Shown: positions 24,385-33,385 of the stretch, piece after piece
How the letters are laid out: every line of letters begins with the position of its first letter
Position numbering within the stretch: position 1 is the first letter of the stretch
Source of the DNA: JBLHGU01 sp047615875
Lineage (GTDB): Bacteria; Pseudomonadota; Gammaproteobacteria; Arenicellales; CAJQKF01
Direction of reading: 5' to 3'
DNA length: 47,542 nucleotides
Assembly (NCBI GenBank): GCA_047615875.1
Contig: JBLHGU010000019.1
Coordinates: 1 to 47,542 of the forward strand
Notes under the pieces: model-generated
Database searches by the model: none
What the model saw: only the letters and a program-made list of their open reading frames with translations
What the model was told of the DNA's origin: nothing
Position numbers and translations under genes: made by a program

Positions 24385-25695
24385 CTAGTTGGGGTCTTTC
24401 TGACTATTTTCAATCCAGAAACCTGTTTTAAATCCCGGTTGGTTCTCTAGCCAACCAACATCCGAGTGGGCCATTTCCACCTCAAGACAAAATTTACCTT
24501 CATCGTCACAGGTTTCGGTTAAAACTTTACAATGTTGATAGAGGCTTGCTCTAAGCTTTCCAGCATCAGGTGGCAATCGTAATTGAAGACGGCAAAACTG
24601 ATCCGAAAAGAACACTTCGAGCTTTTGATCCAGCTGATCGAGCCCGACGCCATTCACCGCCGACAACCAGACAGTTTCCTGATCCGGGTTTCGTGTAATC
24701 GGACTATCCTCTAACTGATCTATTTTATTCATGACCAATATTTGTGGGATATCGCCCGCGCCAATATCATTCAATACCAGCTGAACCTGTCTAATACGTT
24801 CATCACGTTCAGGATCAGCAGAATCAGCTATGTGCAACAATAGAGTAGAGTCAAGCACTTCTTCCAGTGTTGAATGAAAAGCCTCAACCAGGGTGTGTGG
24901 CAAATCTGAAATAAAACCAACGGTATCTGATAAAACTATATCTATAGTATCGGCCACTTTATAGCGCCGCATTGTCGGATCTAAGGTGGCAAACAGCTTA
25001 TCTTCAGCATATACATCAGCACCTGTCAGCTTATTAAACAGGGTTGATTTGCCCGCGTTGGTGTAACCAACTAAAGAAACCGTCGGCACTGGAGCGCGCT
25101 GACGGCTCCGACGTCTTAATTTTCTTTGTAGACCAACTTTTTGCAGACGACGCTTAAGTGAGCGTATTCGGTCGTTTAGCAATCGTCTATCAGTTTCAAG
25201 CTGTGTTTCGCCGGGGCCACGAAGACCAATACCACCTTTCTGACGTTCCAGATGTGTCCAGCCTCGCACCAATCGGGTCGCCATGTGACGAAGCTGGGCT
25301 AGTTCCACTTGTAGCTTACCTTCCGATGTAGAAGCACGCAGAGCAAAAATGTCCAGTATCAAGCGAGTACGATCAATTACACGGCAGCTAATCTGCTGCT
25401 CAATGTTACGTTCCTGGATAGGAGATAGTGACTGATTGAAAACAACTAGCGTGGCGCCAGTATCTGAAACTAAATCCGTCAATTCCTGAACCTTGCCTTT
25501 TCCCAGCAAGGTGGCATTAATTGGCTTTGATCGTTGGGAAAGCAGGTAATCAAGCACCTGTCCACCCGCCGCAACAGCCAGGCCGTGCAGTTCTTCAATA
25601 TCTTCGGCAGTTGCTTTAGCATCCTGATGAACCAGGATTACCCCTTCAAAATCATCGGCACCGGAATCCAGTGCCGAAAATTGTAAATCAGACAA
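24385..25695 (-). CDS. hflX: Ribosome-associated GTPase HflX
   Basis: A 50S-binding GTPase that splits stalled ribosomes under stress. It has 436 residues. The N-terminal HflX domain has DDFEGVILVHQD and GTLVVFNQSLSPIQERN-like sequence, followed by a basic helical hairpin with GPGETQLETDRRLLNDRI. The G domain has LVGYTNAGKSTLFNKL (G1), FATLDPTMRRY (G2), LSDTVGFISDLPHTLV (G3) and MNKIDQLE (G4). The start is ATG 25695. It follows hfq by 39 bases and precedes hflK, a conserved operon order. Confidence 0.97.
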   Translation of the reverse strand: MSDLQFSALDSGADDFEGVILVHQDAKATAEDIEELHGLAVAAGGQVLDYLLSQRSKPINATLLGKGKVQELTDLVSDTGATLVVFNQSLSPIQERNIEQQISCRVIDRTRLILDIFALRASTSEGKLQVELAQLRHMATRLVRGWTHLERQKGGIGLRGPGETQLETDRRLLNDRIRSLKRRLQKVGLQRKLRRRSRQRAPVPTVSLVGYTNAGKSTLFNKLTGADVYAEDKLFATLDPTMRRYKVADTIDIVLSDTVGFISDLPHTLVEAFHSTLEEVLDSTLLLHIADSADPERDERIRQVQLVLNDIGAGDIPQILVMNKIDQLEDSPITRNPDQETVWLSAVNGVGLDQLDQKLEVFFSDQFCRLQLRLPPDAGKLRASLYQHCKVLTETCDDEGKFCLEVEMAHSDVGWLENQPGFKTGFWIENSQKDPN

Positions 25696-25734
25696 TGTTG
25701 TTTATTTCAACCAACCTATTGACCTGAATGGGCA

Positions 25735-26013
25735 TCAAACTGCGCTATTTCCGGGCTCAGGTTCAGATTCAGATTCAGATTCAGGTGCATCCGTGGGTAT
25801 GCGTACAGCACGGGAAGGCACAATAGTGGATATAGCATGCTTATAAATCATCTGACTAACACTATTTTTTAGCAACACTACGAACGGATCAAAGGATTCG
25901 ACCTGACCCTGCAGTTTAATACCGTTTACCAGATAAATAGCCACAGGAATGCGTTCTCGGCGCAGTATATTCAAAAACGGATCTTGAAGAGCTGCCCCTT
26001 TTGGCTGAGACAT
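25735..26013 (-). CDS. hfq: RNA chaperone Hfq
   Basis: Hexameric Sm-like protein that pairs small RNAs with mRNAs. ATG 26013 (MSQPKGAALQDPFLNILRRE) has an AGGAG site 9 bases upstream and gives 92 residues; ATG 26040 would add nine and is less likely. Sm1 (PVAIYLVNGIKLQGQVESFD) and Sm2 (QMIYKHAISTIVPSR, with the YKH motif) are intact. The C-terminal tail is a short acidic repeat (ESESESEPEPG) coded by a six-base tandem repeat at 25757-25786; this is unusual compared with the more varied tails of other Hfq proteins. Miaa-hfq-hflX order is conserved. Confidence 0.97.
   Translation of the reverse strand: MSQPKGAALQDPFLNILRRERIPVAIYLVNGIKLQGQVESFDPFVVLLKNSVSQMIYKHAISTIVPSRAVRIPTDAPESESESEPEPGNSAV
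25757..25786. repeat. Hexanucleotide tandem repeat in the hfq C-terminal tail
   Basis: Five head-to-tail copies of TCAGRT (TCAGGT, three TCAGAT, TCAGGT) lie in the reading frame and encode the Glu-Ser/Glu-Pro tail. Gain or loss of units would change the length of the tail without shifting frame. Confidence 0.8.
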
Positions 26014-26098
26014 GTTGTTTTCTCCTGATTGTGATTTCATTTAGTTTAAAATTTAATGATTAATAAGATTTTTCAGGACGCGGCCGCGATGTAAAAGT

Positions 26099-26218
26099 CT
26101 AACCCAGCATCGGCAACTGTGTTGAATTTTCCTGTTCAACAAAAATATCGACATGGGGATGAATACGTAAAGAATCAAGCACCCGGTCAAATCCGTTAAA
26201 CAATATCCCTTCCCGCAA
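26099..26218 (-). other. Unexplained short coding-like frame between miaA and hfq
   Basis: An open minus-strand frame reads LFNGFDRVLDSLRIHPHVDI then FVEQENSTQLPMLG and stops, with possible TTG starts at 26218 or 26203; the latter follows GAAGGG. The composition looks protein-like, but no ATG or known family is seen. It may be a small gene, or the remnant of a larger one. The 239-base gap also should carry the hfq promoter. Confidence 0.25.
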
Positions 26219-26279
26219 TAAAGTAACGCGGGAACAATTAGCCTATCTGAAAAATACCTCCCTTCCTTAGGACATATAA

Positions 26280-27236
26280 TTATACTACAAAGGGAAAACG
26301 ATTTTCCTTAAGGAAATGTAGCAATAGGTCCTTCTTGCCAGCAAACAGAGCATCCAACCAGACTATTCCTGAGGTGTTGCGAATCCAGGTGAGTTGACGT
26401 TTGGCTAATTGTCGAGTTGCTGCGACTGCCTGATCGAGCATTTCCTCTTTTGAGCATTCGCTATCAAGATAGGACCAAACCTGGCGGTAGCCAATTGTGC
26501 GCATCGATGTGCTATTAGCGTTAAGTCCGGGTCGCTGCTTTAGCCCCCTAACTTCGTCTATCAAGCCATTGTGTAACATTAGCTCATAGCGTTGCTGAAT
26601 GCGTAGGTGTAAACATCGTCTATCCTGATCAAATAGAGTGAAATGCAAATATGGCCAGGGACAGGGGCGTGGTTGGCATCGTTGCATTAATACCGATGGT
26701 TTCTCACCCGTAATTCTGGCCAATTCTAGAGCCCGCATTAATCTTTGCGGGTCGGTCAGACGAATGCGTTCTGCCAGTTCGGGATCGATTATCTGTAATT
26801 TCTGGTGCAGTGCAGGCAAACCCAACTGCTCTGCTTCAGCTTTCAATTCGGCACGAATAGTCTGATTTGACGCCGGCAATCCGGACAAGCCATTTATCAA
26901 GGCAGAAAAATAAAACATGCTTCCACCAACCAATACTGGTTGGCGGTTGCTGGCAAAACTTCGTTCGATTCGCGCGACGGCATCCTGCTGAAAATCTGCA
27001 GCAGAATAACTTTCTTCAGGATCTCTTATGTCAATAAGATAATGAGGAAAGTTCTCTAGTGTTTGTGCATCAGGTTTTGCCGTGCCAATATTCATTCCAC
27101 GATAGACCTGAGCTGCGTCGACAGAAATGATATCGACGGGCAAGTCCCTGGCCAGATCCATAGCCAGATCGGTTTTGCCAGAAGCTGTTGGGCCGCTAAT
27201 CAATATCAACTTTTGATTAGCGGATATATCAGTCAT
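26280..27236 (-). CDS. miaA: tRNA dimethylallyltransferase
   Basis: Adds a dimethylallyl group to N6 of A37 in tRNAs that read codons starting with U. It has 318 residues. Motifs: ISGPTASGKTDLAMDLA (P-loop), DIISVDAAQVYRGMNIGTAK (DSxQVY region, here DAAQVY), PHYLIDIRDPEESYSAADF, VLVGGSMFYFSALINGLS, LTDPQRLMRALEL and TRQLAKRQLTWIR. The serine common in the DSxQ motif is alanine here (VDAAQVY), a mild variation. The ATG overlaps the mutL stop by four bases, indicating coupling. It precedes hfq. Confidence 0.96.
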   Translation of the reverse strand: MTDISANQKLILISGPTASGKTDLAMDLARDLPVDIISVDAAQVYRGMNIGTAKPDAQTLENFPHYLIDIRDPEESYSAADFQQDAVARIERSFASNRQPVLVGGSMFYFSALINGLSGLPASNQTIRAELKAEAEQLGLPALHQKLQIIDPELAERIRLTDPQRLMRALELARITGEKPSVLMQRCQPRPCPWPYLHFTLFDQDRRCLHLRIQQRYELMLHNGLIDEVRGLKQRPGLNANSTSMRTIGYRQVWSYLDSECSKEEMLDQAVAATRQLAKRQLTWIRNTSGIVWLDALFAGKKDLLLHFLKENRFPFVV

Positions 27237-29023
27237 TGTCCACGTTTAAACCAGCTATCCAGCTCTGTCACCGATATTTGGCGCCATGTTGGTCGACCGT
27301 GATTGCATTGGCCTGATCGTTCCGTGACTTCCATTTGTCGCAACAGTGCATTCATCTCCTCCAGACTTAAACGACGATTAGCTCGCACTGAGGAATGACA
27401 AGCCATAGTTGAAAGTAGTTCGTTGATTGTCTCTTCTATTCTATTGCTGCGGCCAAATTCAGCCAAATCAGATAAGACATCCCTGACAAGCCCCGGATAG
27501 TCTGTGGCTTTAAGTATTTCGGGCACTGATCTAACTATGAGGGATTCAGGTCCTGAGCGATCAACATCTATACCGATCTGAGTAAATATCTGCCTATGCT
27601 GCTCAACTAAGTCTGCCTCTGCTGCACTTACTGCGAGAGAAGCGGGGACTAAAAGAGGCTGGCTGGCAATCCCCACTTGATCTCGCTGCAGTTTCAGTTT
27701 CTCATAGACAATGCGCTCGTGTGCTGCGTGCATGTCGACAATAATTAAACCTTCTTCGTTTTCGGCAAGAATATAAATCCCATGTAACTGGGCGAGCGCA
27801 TAACCAAGCGGCGGCGCAGATTCACTGCCTTGCTCCACGTAGGATGTTAGCTCTGAAACCTGCGGAGCCAATGAAGCCACCTGTCCCATACTTTGCAACA
27901 GTGGTTTCCAGTCACCCTGTCTTTCTCGGACAGGTAACGGTAAGGGGCGTTGACTAAAGTTGGGATAATTGCTGGTAACTCTACTTTCTTCGATAAGCGT
28001 TGTATTCGCATTGGAATTTCCTGCTCTGGCATTTGCCAACGTATGTTTTAAACTACGATAAATAAAGTCATGAATTGCGCGCTGATCCCGAAACCTGACT
28101 TCGGTCTTGGCCGGATGAACATTTACATCTACGGACAACGGGTCCATCGCGAGATAGAGCACGAAGGCTGGGTGTCGACCATGGCTCATCACGTCTTCAA
28201 AAGCTCGCTTAACAGCGTGGGCAATATTCTTATCTTTAACGGCACGGCCATTAACGAAAAAATATTGCTGATCACGTTGCGCACGACTGTAGGTCGGCAG
28301 GCCCACCCAACCAGATAGCTCTAAATCTGCTGCTGATTCACTCACTGGCAAGCTTTGAGCAGCAAACTCCCGACCCAATAGTTTTCCTGCACGATTCAAT
28401 GCATCCTGACTCGCAACGGCAGGAAGTTTCAGCACGCTTCGGCCATTGTTAATTAACTCAAAGGCCACGGTGGAAGCTGTCAACGCCAGTCGCGTAACTA
28501 TTTCTTGTAGATAACGAAATTCGGTTCTTTCAGTTCGTAAAAACTTGCGACGTGCTGGAATATTGTAAAACAGATCCTGAATGGTAACGGTAGTTCCGGG
28601 GCTACGCGCCGCTGGATGGGGATCAGATACTTTTGCGCCGCCTTCGCAAGTCACTAACCAGGCAGAACTAGACTCTTTAGTCCTGGAGGTTATTTCCAGT
28701 CGGCTAACGGCAGCAATACTTGGCAGTGCCTCACCCCTAAAGCCCAGTGATGAGACATTAAATAGATCGTCCAGATTGCGGATCTTGCTTGTTGCATGCC
28801 GTGATAATGAGAGCTTCAGATCATCAACATTCATGCCGATGCCATTATCCCGCACAGTAACTCGTTTAACACCACCAAGTTCTACTTCTATCACAATGTC
28901 TGTGGCGGCCGCGTCAATTGCATTTTCCACCAACTCTTTTAACAATGACGCCGGGCGCTCGATAACTTCTCCGGCAGCTATTTGATTGATAAGACGATCA
29001 TCTAGCAACTGTATGCGATTCAT
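27233..29023 (-). CDS. mutL: DNA mismatch repair protein MutL, endonuclease-type
   Basis: Couples MutS mismatch recognition to strand removal. It has 596 residues. The GHKL ATPase domain shows ELVENAIDAAATDI, RDNGIGM, SSLGFRGEALPSI and GTTVTIQDLFYNIPARRKFL. The C-terminal domain contains DMHAAHERIVYE (about residue 430), close to the metal-binding DQHA(X)2E(X)4E endonuclease motif with Met for Gln, plus ACHSSVRANRRL and QCNHGRPT. This set marks MutL proteins that nick DNA themselves and lack a MutH partner, unlike E. coli. The start is ATG 29023, three bases after the amidase stop. Confidence 0.96.
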   Translation of the reverse strand: MNRIQLLDDRLINQIAAGEVIERPASLLKELVENAIDAAATDIVIEVELGGVKRVTVRDNGIGMNVDDLKLSLSRHATSKIRNLDDLFNVSSLGFRGEALPSIAAVSRLEITSRTKESSSAWLVTCEGGAKVSDPHPAARSPGTTVTIQDLFYNIPARRKFLRTERTEFRYLQEIVTRLALTASTVAFELINNGRSVLKLPAVASQDALNRAGKLLGREFAAQSLPVSESAADLELSGWVGLPTYSRAQRDQQYFFVNGRAVKDKNIAHAVKRAFEDVMSHGRHPAFVLYLAMDPLSVDVNVHPAKTEVRFRDQRAIHDFIYRSLKHTLANARAGNSNANTTLIEESRVTSNYPNFSQRPLPLPVRERQGDWKPLLQSMGQVASLAPQVSELTSYVEQGSESAPPLGYALAQLHGIYILAENEEGLIIVDMHAAHERIVYEKLKLQRDQVGIASQPLLVPASLAVSAAEADLVEQHRQIFTQIGIDVDRSGPESLIVRSVPEILKATDYPGLVRDVLSDLAEFGRSNRIEETINELLSTMACHSSVRANRRLSLEEMNALLRQMEVTERSGQCNHGRPTWRQISVTELDSWFKRGQ

Positions 29024-29026
29024 TTT

Positions 29027-30385
29027 TTAACTACCGCTCGAGGGGATTTTAAGCTTCTGACCAACGAATATTTGGCTATCCGACAGTCTATTGACCTGTT
29101 TCAGACTAGATAAACTGATTCCATAACGTTGTGCAAGCATTGACAAACTATCGCCTGCCGACACGATATGTGTATTCGCAGCAGATGGATTTTCGTGGAA
29201 TTTCAAATACCTCAATATGCCGGTAAATATAGCTTTCGCCAGCTTTTTTTGATACCGCTCACTACGCAGTAGTTTCTCTTCCCGTGGGTTAGTTATATAG
29301 CCACTTTCAACAAGAATGGAGGGCATGTCTGGAGATTTCAACACCGCAAAACCTGCTTGTTCAACTCGCTTGCTATGCACTGGGCCTAGCTGCTTCAATT
29401 CTGACAGAACCTGTTTGGCCAGAATAATACTATCGTTAACAGTTCGGTTCATAGACAAATCGAGCAACACGTGGGCCAGCATGTCATCTTTATTTTTCAG
29501 AGAGACTCCGCCCGCAAGATCTGACGAATTTTCCTTATTAGCTAACCAGCGTGCAGTTTCGCTGGTTGCGCCTCGATTAGATAAAGCATAGACCGACATA
29601 CCTTTCGCAGTACGTTTATAAAACCCGTCCGCATGAATCGAGACAAATAAATCAGCATTATGGGAACGCGCAATTTGCGTCCGCTTACGCAGGCTAATGT
29701 AATAATCTCCATTGCGGGTTAAAACCCCTTCCAGGCCAGGATGGGCATCTAGCAATGCTTTCAGTTGAAGGGCAATGGCGAGCACCACATTTTTCTCGCG
29801 AGTTTTTTTACCACCCAAGGCGCCAGGATCTTCACCACCGTGACCGGCGTCAATGGCAATCACCAATTGTGGTTTACTAGCTGGCGGGCTGGCTTGCTGC
29901 TTCACGGCCGGTTCTTTGTTAGTCACCACAGCCACTGCTGTCTTATCATCGCCAGGATGTTTAAGATCAATCACCAGCCTGTGCCCATAAATGTCCGTTG
30001 GTGGCAGAACAAAAACCTCTGACGCGACCGGCTGTTTCAGATCCAGCACAAATCGCAAGACTCCCGGCTTTGGAGTGCCAGTGCGAATGCGGTGTAATAA
30101 GGGGCCCACGGTGGCATCTAGCGGTACATTTCCAGTAAATTTAGCACCATTTAAATCGACCACCAATCGGTCGGGGTTCTGCAGTCCAAACACTTTGTGC
30201 TCGACCGGATTGGTCAGGTCGAATACCAGTCGGGTTTTTTCCGGGCCGTGCCACATACGCAAGTTATGCAGACCGGTGTCTGCATAACTATTTCCAGAGC
30301 CAAGCAGGACACAACAAAAAATAATTGTTATGCCTGTTGGCAAACAAAATATTCTGCAAAGGTTTATGGAAAAAATTCTCATCAC
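29027..30385 (-). CDS. amiB: N-acetylmuramoyl-L-alanine amidase (AmiB/AmiC type) with AMIN and LysM domains
   Basis: A periplasmic cell-wall hydrolase that splits septal peptidoglycan during daughter-cell separation. It has 452 residues. The signal peptide runs to about residue 35 (SGNSYA). An AMIN domain follows (LRMWHGPEKTRLVFDLTNPV, about 40-140), then a linker and the zinc amidase_3 domain (IAIDAGHGGEDPGALGG with the first zinc His, VLTRNGDYYISLRKRT, LFVSIHADGF, SILVESGYITNPREEKLL with the catalytic Glu). A C-terminal LysM is present (VSAGDSLSMLAQRYGISLSS). The start overlaps the tsaE stop by four bases. Confidence 0.95.
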   Translation of the reverse strand: MMRIFSINLCRIFCLPTGITIIFCCVLLGSGNSYADTGLHNLRMWHGPEKTRLVFDLTNPVEHKVFGLQNPDRLVVDLNGAKFTGNVPLDATVGPLLHRIRTGTPKPGVLRFVLDLKQPVASEVFVLPPTDIYGHRLVIDLKHPGDDKTAVAVVTNKEPAVKQQASPPASKPQLVIAIDAGHGGEDPGALGGKKTREKNVVLAIALQLKALLDAHPGLEGVLTRNGDYYISLRKRTQIARSHNADLFVSIHADGFYKRTAKGMSVYALSNRGATSETARWLANKENSSDLAGGVSLKNKDDMLAHVLLDLSMNRTVNDSIILAKQVLSELKQLGPVHSKRVEQAGFAVLKSPDMPSILVESGYITNPREEKLLRSERYQKKLAKAIFTGILRYLKFHENPSAANTHIVSAGDSLSMLAQRYGISLSSLKQVNRLSDSQIFVGQKLKIPSSGS

Positions 30386-30801
30386 TGGCGCTGTTCTACA
30401 ATCACCTGTCGGCTATTGGCGGAGAGAACTGCGAGCGAAATACTCCAACTCCAGGCGGGTAATAGCCCTGCCCCTTTGGTGGGCCATTCGACCAGACAAA
30501 GGCTTTCGTCGACAAAATCTCGAATCCCCAACATCTCTAACTCTTCGGCAGACTTGAGTCTATAAAGATCCATATGCACGACCTGTAAATTTTCCAGCGA
30601 GTAGGGTTCCAGCAACGTATAGGTGGGACTGGTTACCAGGCCTTCATAGCCTAATCCTGCGAGCACTCCCTGCACTAAGGTGGTCTTGCCACTGCCTAAA
30701 TCCCCATCAAGCCAAACCATATCTCCGCTTTGGAAACGTGGGGCAATTTCCCTGCCCAGCTCAACCATGTTCTGGCTACCGATAATCGTGTAGGTTTCCA
30801 T
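30382..30801 (-). CDS. tsaE: tRNA threonylcarbamoyladenosine synthesis ATPase TsaE
   Basis: ATPase that works with TsaB and TsaD to make t6A37 in ANN-decoding tRNAs. The 139 residues are the usual size. The Walker A is GDLGSGKTTLVQGVLAGLG, with the conserved VTSPTYTLLEPY and VHMDLYRLKSAEELEMLGI segments and the Walker B-like LCLVEWPTKG. The start is ATG 30801, overlapping the nnr stop by one base. The nnr-tsaE-ami-mutL-miaA row is conserved. Confidence 0.96.
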   Translation of the reverse strand: METYTIIGSQNMVELGREIAPRFQSGDMVWLDGDLGSGKTTLVQGVLAGLGYEGLVTSPTYTLLEPYSLENLQVVHMDLYRLKSAEELEMLGIRDFVDESLCLVEWPTKGAGLLPAWSWSISLAVLSANSRQVIVEQRQ

Positions 30802-32279
30802 TAGTAGATCTTGTTTATTAATTGTCTGATAATATCAATCAGATCAGTTGCCAGCATACCTATCATGCCATTGTGAGCAGCCGCTTTATCTGCGGCAGCT
30901 GCATGTAACCACACGCCGCATTGTGCAGCGCTATACAGTGGCACTCCTTGAGCTATCAGCGCCGTAATTACACCAGTAAGACAATCTCCCATACCGGCCG
31001 AAGCCATACCCGGATTACCTCTATCACACAGATAAACAGATTGCCCATCACTGATTAAAGTACCGCAGCCTTTCAATACACAAATTGCATCATATTGTGT
31101 AGCAATATTGCGAACCGCCTGGTACCGATCTGCCTGAACTTTTTCGACACTGCTTTTCAGTAATCTTGCAGCTTCGGCAGGGTGCGGTGTAAGAATTGCC
31201 TGACCCACGGCTTGAGGATAAGCCGCTAGCCAGTTAAGGCCGTCTGCATCTATAACCAGGGGGCGTACTTTTTTCAATATTGCGGTCATCATCGCACCAG
31301 ACCAGGCATCTTTACCCAAACCAGGCCCTATTCCAACCACCTGTTTGGAGTGCAATAAATCGGCCAGGACAGCATCATCGTTATCAACACCTCGAACCAT
31401 TAATTCTGGTCGGCCCTGATTAATCTGTGCCGTTTGTTCGGGGCGGGTAATTGCTGTTACCAAACCGGCACCACTGCGTAATGCCGCCTCACTGGCAATT
31501 CGAAGCGCACCAGCCATGGCATAGTTGCCACCAATAATCACACCATGTCCGTGTTTACCCTTATGCGCACAACGACTACGTTGTGGAATCTCATTAAGTA
31601 ACCGCTCACCATCACAGAGAAAGGCCATGGCAGGAACCGAGTCATAAACAAATTGTGGCACTCCCAAATCGGCAAACACTATCCGACCAGTGTAATTCGG
31701 TCCAAAGCCTGTCATCAGTCCAAATTTGAGACCGATAAAAGTTACCGTTACATCAGCATTCACCGCGACGCCTGGAGCCTGACCAGTATTAACGTTAAGA
31801 CCAGAAGGTACATCAAGGCTTAAAACGGGTGCTGGAGAAAAATTAATGCGGTTTATCAAGTCGAGTGCTTCACCGGCTGGAGACCGACTTAAGCCAATAC
31901 CGAGTAGTGCATCAACGATCACTTCTGCATCGGCGCCAAATCGATTGGCCGCAAATATTTCCAGCCCTGCTTCTACCGCAATCGCCCGTGCTTGCCTGGC
32001 ATCTTCTGAAGTCGGTAAGCCACTGCAATAGACTCGACAAAAATACCCGCGCGCCTTTAATGCTGCCGCTACCAGATAGCCGTCCCCACCGTTGTTACCG
32101 GCCCCGCACACCACATCAACACGACAAGGCTTTGCCCAGGTACGGCAAAACTCGTTCACCGCGGCAATGCCTGCTCGACGCATCAGGGTAAACCCACCGA
32201 TTCCACAGTCACCAATTGCCTTTGCATCCAGACTGCGACAGGCCTCAGCGTTGTAGATATTTACGAGCATTGTATTCAT
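30801..32279 (-). CDS. nnr: Bifunctional NAD(P)H-hydrate epimerase / ADP-dependent dehydratase
   Basis: Repairs hydrated NAD(P)H. The 492 residues comprise an N-terminal YjeF-type epimerase domain (residues ~1-215; VVCGAGNNGGDGYLVAAAL, VDALLGIGLSR, LSLDVPSGLNVNTG) and a C-terminal ribokinase-like dehydratase domain (GKHGHGVIIGGNYAMAGAL, VGIGPGLGKDAW, VIDADGLNWLAA, ILTPHPAEAARLL, PGMASAGMGDCLTGVI). The start is ATG 32279 (or 32270); queG starts 21 bases away in the opposite direction, so both promoters must overlap the other gene's 5' end. Confidence 0.96.
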   Translation of the reverse strand: MNTMLVNIYNAEACRSLDAKAIGDCGIGGFTLMRRAGIAAVNEFCRTWAKPCRVDVVCGAGNNGGDGYLVAAALKARGYFCRVYCSGLPTSEDARQARAIAVEAGLEIFAANRFGADAEVIVDALLGIGLSRSPAGEALDLINRINFSPAPVLSLDVPSGLNVNTGQAPGVAVNADVTVTFIGLKFGLMTGFGPNYTGRIVFADLGVPQFVYDSVPAMAFLCDGERLLNEIPQRSRCAHKGKHGHGVIIGGNYAMAGALRIASEAALRSGAGLVTAITRPEQTAQINQGRPELMVRGVDNDDAVLADLLHSKQVVGIGPGLGKDAWSGAMMTAILKKVRPLVIDADGLNWLAAYPQAVGQAILTPHPAEAARLLKSSVEKVQADRYQAVRNIATQYDAICVLKGCGTLISDGQSVYLCDRGNPGMASAGMGDCLTGVITALIAQGVPLYSAAQCGVWLHAAAADKAAAHNGMIGMLATDLIDIIRQLINKIY

Positions 32280-32299
32280 GCGTGTATGATAGCCGCACT

Positions 32300-33385
32300 A
32301 TGATTACAGATGAACATTCACTGCAAAATCTTCGCTCCAGAATCGAAAAAAAGTCCGAAGAATTGGGCTTTAGTCTGTTTGGTATAGCCGATATCAATCT
32401 AGAGCAAGCGGGTGATCGTTTGCAGCAATGGCTTAGCAGAGATTTTCACGGCGAAATGAACTTTATGGCTCAACATGGAGAAAAACGCTATCGACCCGCT
32501 CAACTGATCCCCGGAACGTTACGTAGTATTTGCGTGGCTATGGAATACTTACCAGAAACCATGCAACAAATGAACGATTGTCTGGAGCAACCAGACACCG
32601 CATACATTTCGCGTTACGCCCTGGGTCGGGATTACCATAAGTATATTCGACGCCAGTTGCAGAAACTCGCAAACTGGATTAGTTCGGAAATTGGTGAGTT
32701 TGGTTATCGCGTATTTACCGATAGCGCACCGGTTATGGAAAAACCCCTTGCTGAAAAAGCAGGGCTTGGCTGGATCGGTAAACACAGCAATCTAGTTAAC
32801 CGTCATCAAGGCTCATGGTTTTTTCTTGGCGAGATATATACCGATCTCGAACTGCCGGTGGATTCTCCAGCCAAAGATCATTGTGGCACCTGTAGTCAGT
32901 GCATACAGGCTTGCCCAACAGCAGCCATAGTCGAGCCTTATGTAGTCGATGCACGCCGCTGCATTTCCTACTTAACCATAGAATATAAAGGCGCAATTCC
33001 AGAAGAATTGCGAGTTCCTATGGGCAACCGAATATTCGGCTGTGATGACTGCCAGCTAGTGTGCCCCTGGAACAGATTCGCAGCCAGCCCCGAGCACGAG
33101 GTTTTTAAGCCTCGTCATCAGCTCAATGCGCGCAAACTAGTAGAACTGTTTCTGCTTAGCCAAGTCGAATATGAAGAGATAACTCTTGGCAGCCCACTAA
33201 AACGTGCAGGCTATGAAAGTTGGCGACGTAACATTGCGGTTGGCCTCGGCAACAGCCCGGCTAGCTATGAGCTGGTGTCGACGCTAAAGCAGGCAAGAGT
33301 CGGTGTCTCCGACCTGGTCGGGGAGCACCTTGACTGGGCAATTAACCGGCTTGAGTTACAACTTCAAGATGGAATGAGTGGCTGA
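32300..33385 (+). CDS. queG: Epoxyqueuosine reductase
   Basis: Cobalamin-dependent 4Fe-4S enzyme for the last step of queuosine synthesis on tRNA. ATG 32300 gives 361 residues and begins MITDEHSLQNLRSRIEKKSE; the longer frame from 32216 runs into nnr and is rejected. The N-terminal cobalamin domain has FHGEMNFMAQHGEKRYRP and DSAPVMEKPLAEKAGLGWIG. Two ferredoxin clusters follow (CGTCSQCIQACPTAAI and CDDCQLVCPWNRFA). The end overlaps orn by 22 bases, tail to tail. Divergence from nnr is the standard gammaproteobacterial arrangement. Confidence 0.96.
   Translation: MITDEHSLQNLRSRIEKKSEELGFSLFGIADINLEQAGDRLQQWLSRDFHGEMNFMAQHGEKRYRPAQLIPGTLRSICVAMEYLPETMQQMNDCLEQPDTAYISRYALGRDYHKYIRRQLQKLANWISSEIGEFGYRVFTDSAPVMEKPLAEKAGLGWIGKHSNLVNRHQGSWFFLGEIYTDLELPVDSPAKDHCGTCSQCIQACPTAAIVEPYVVDARRCISYLTIEYKGAIPEELRVPMGNRIFGCDDCQLVCPWNRFAASPEHEVFKPRHQLNARKLVELFLLSQVEYEEITLGSPLKRAGYESWRRNIAVGLGNSPASYELVSTLKQARVGVSDLVGEHLDWAINRLELQLQDGMSG

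Noticed and set aside
30197..30565. Plus-strand frame of 122 codons spanning the amidase/tsaE junction
   Set aside because: It lies opposite two well-supported genes and has no family features.
32216..32299. Upstream start extending queG into nnr
   Set aside because: The extra residues are the reverse of nnr coding sequence; ATG 32300 gives the family N-terminus.
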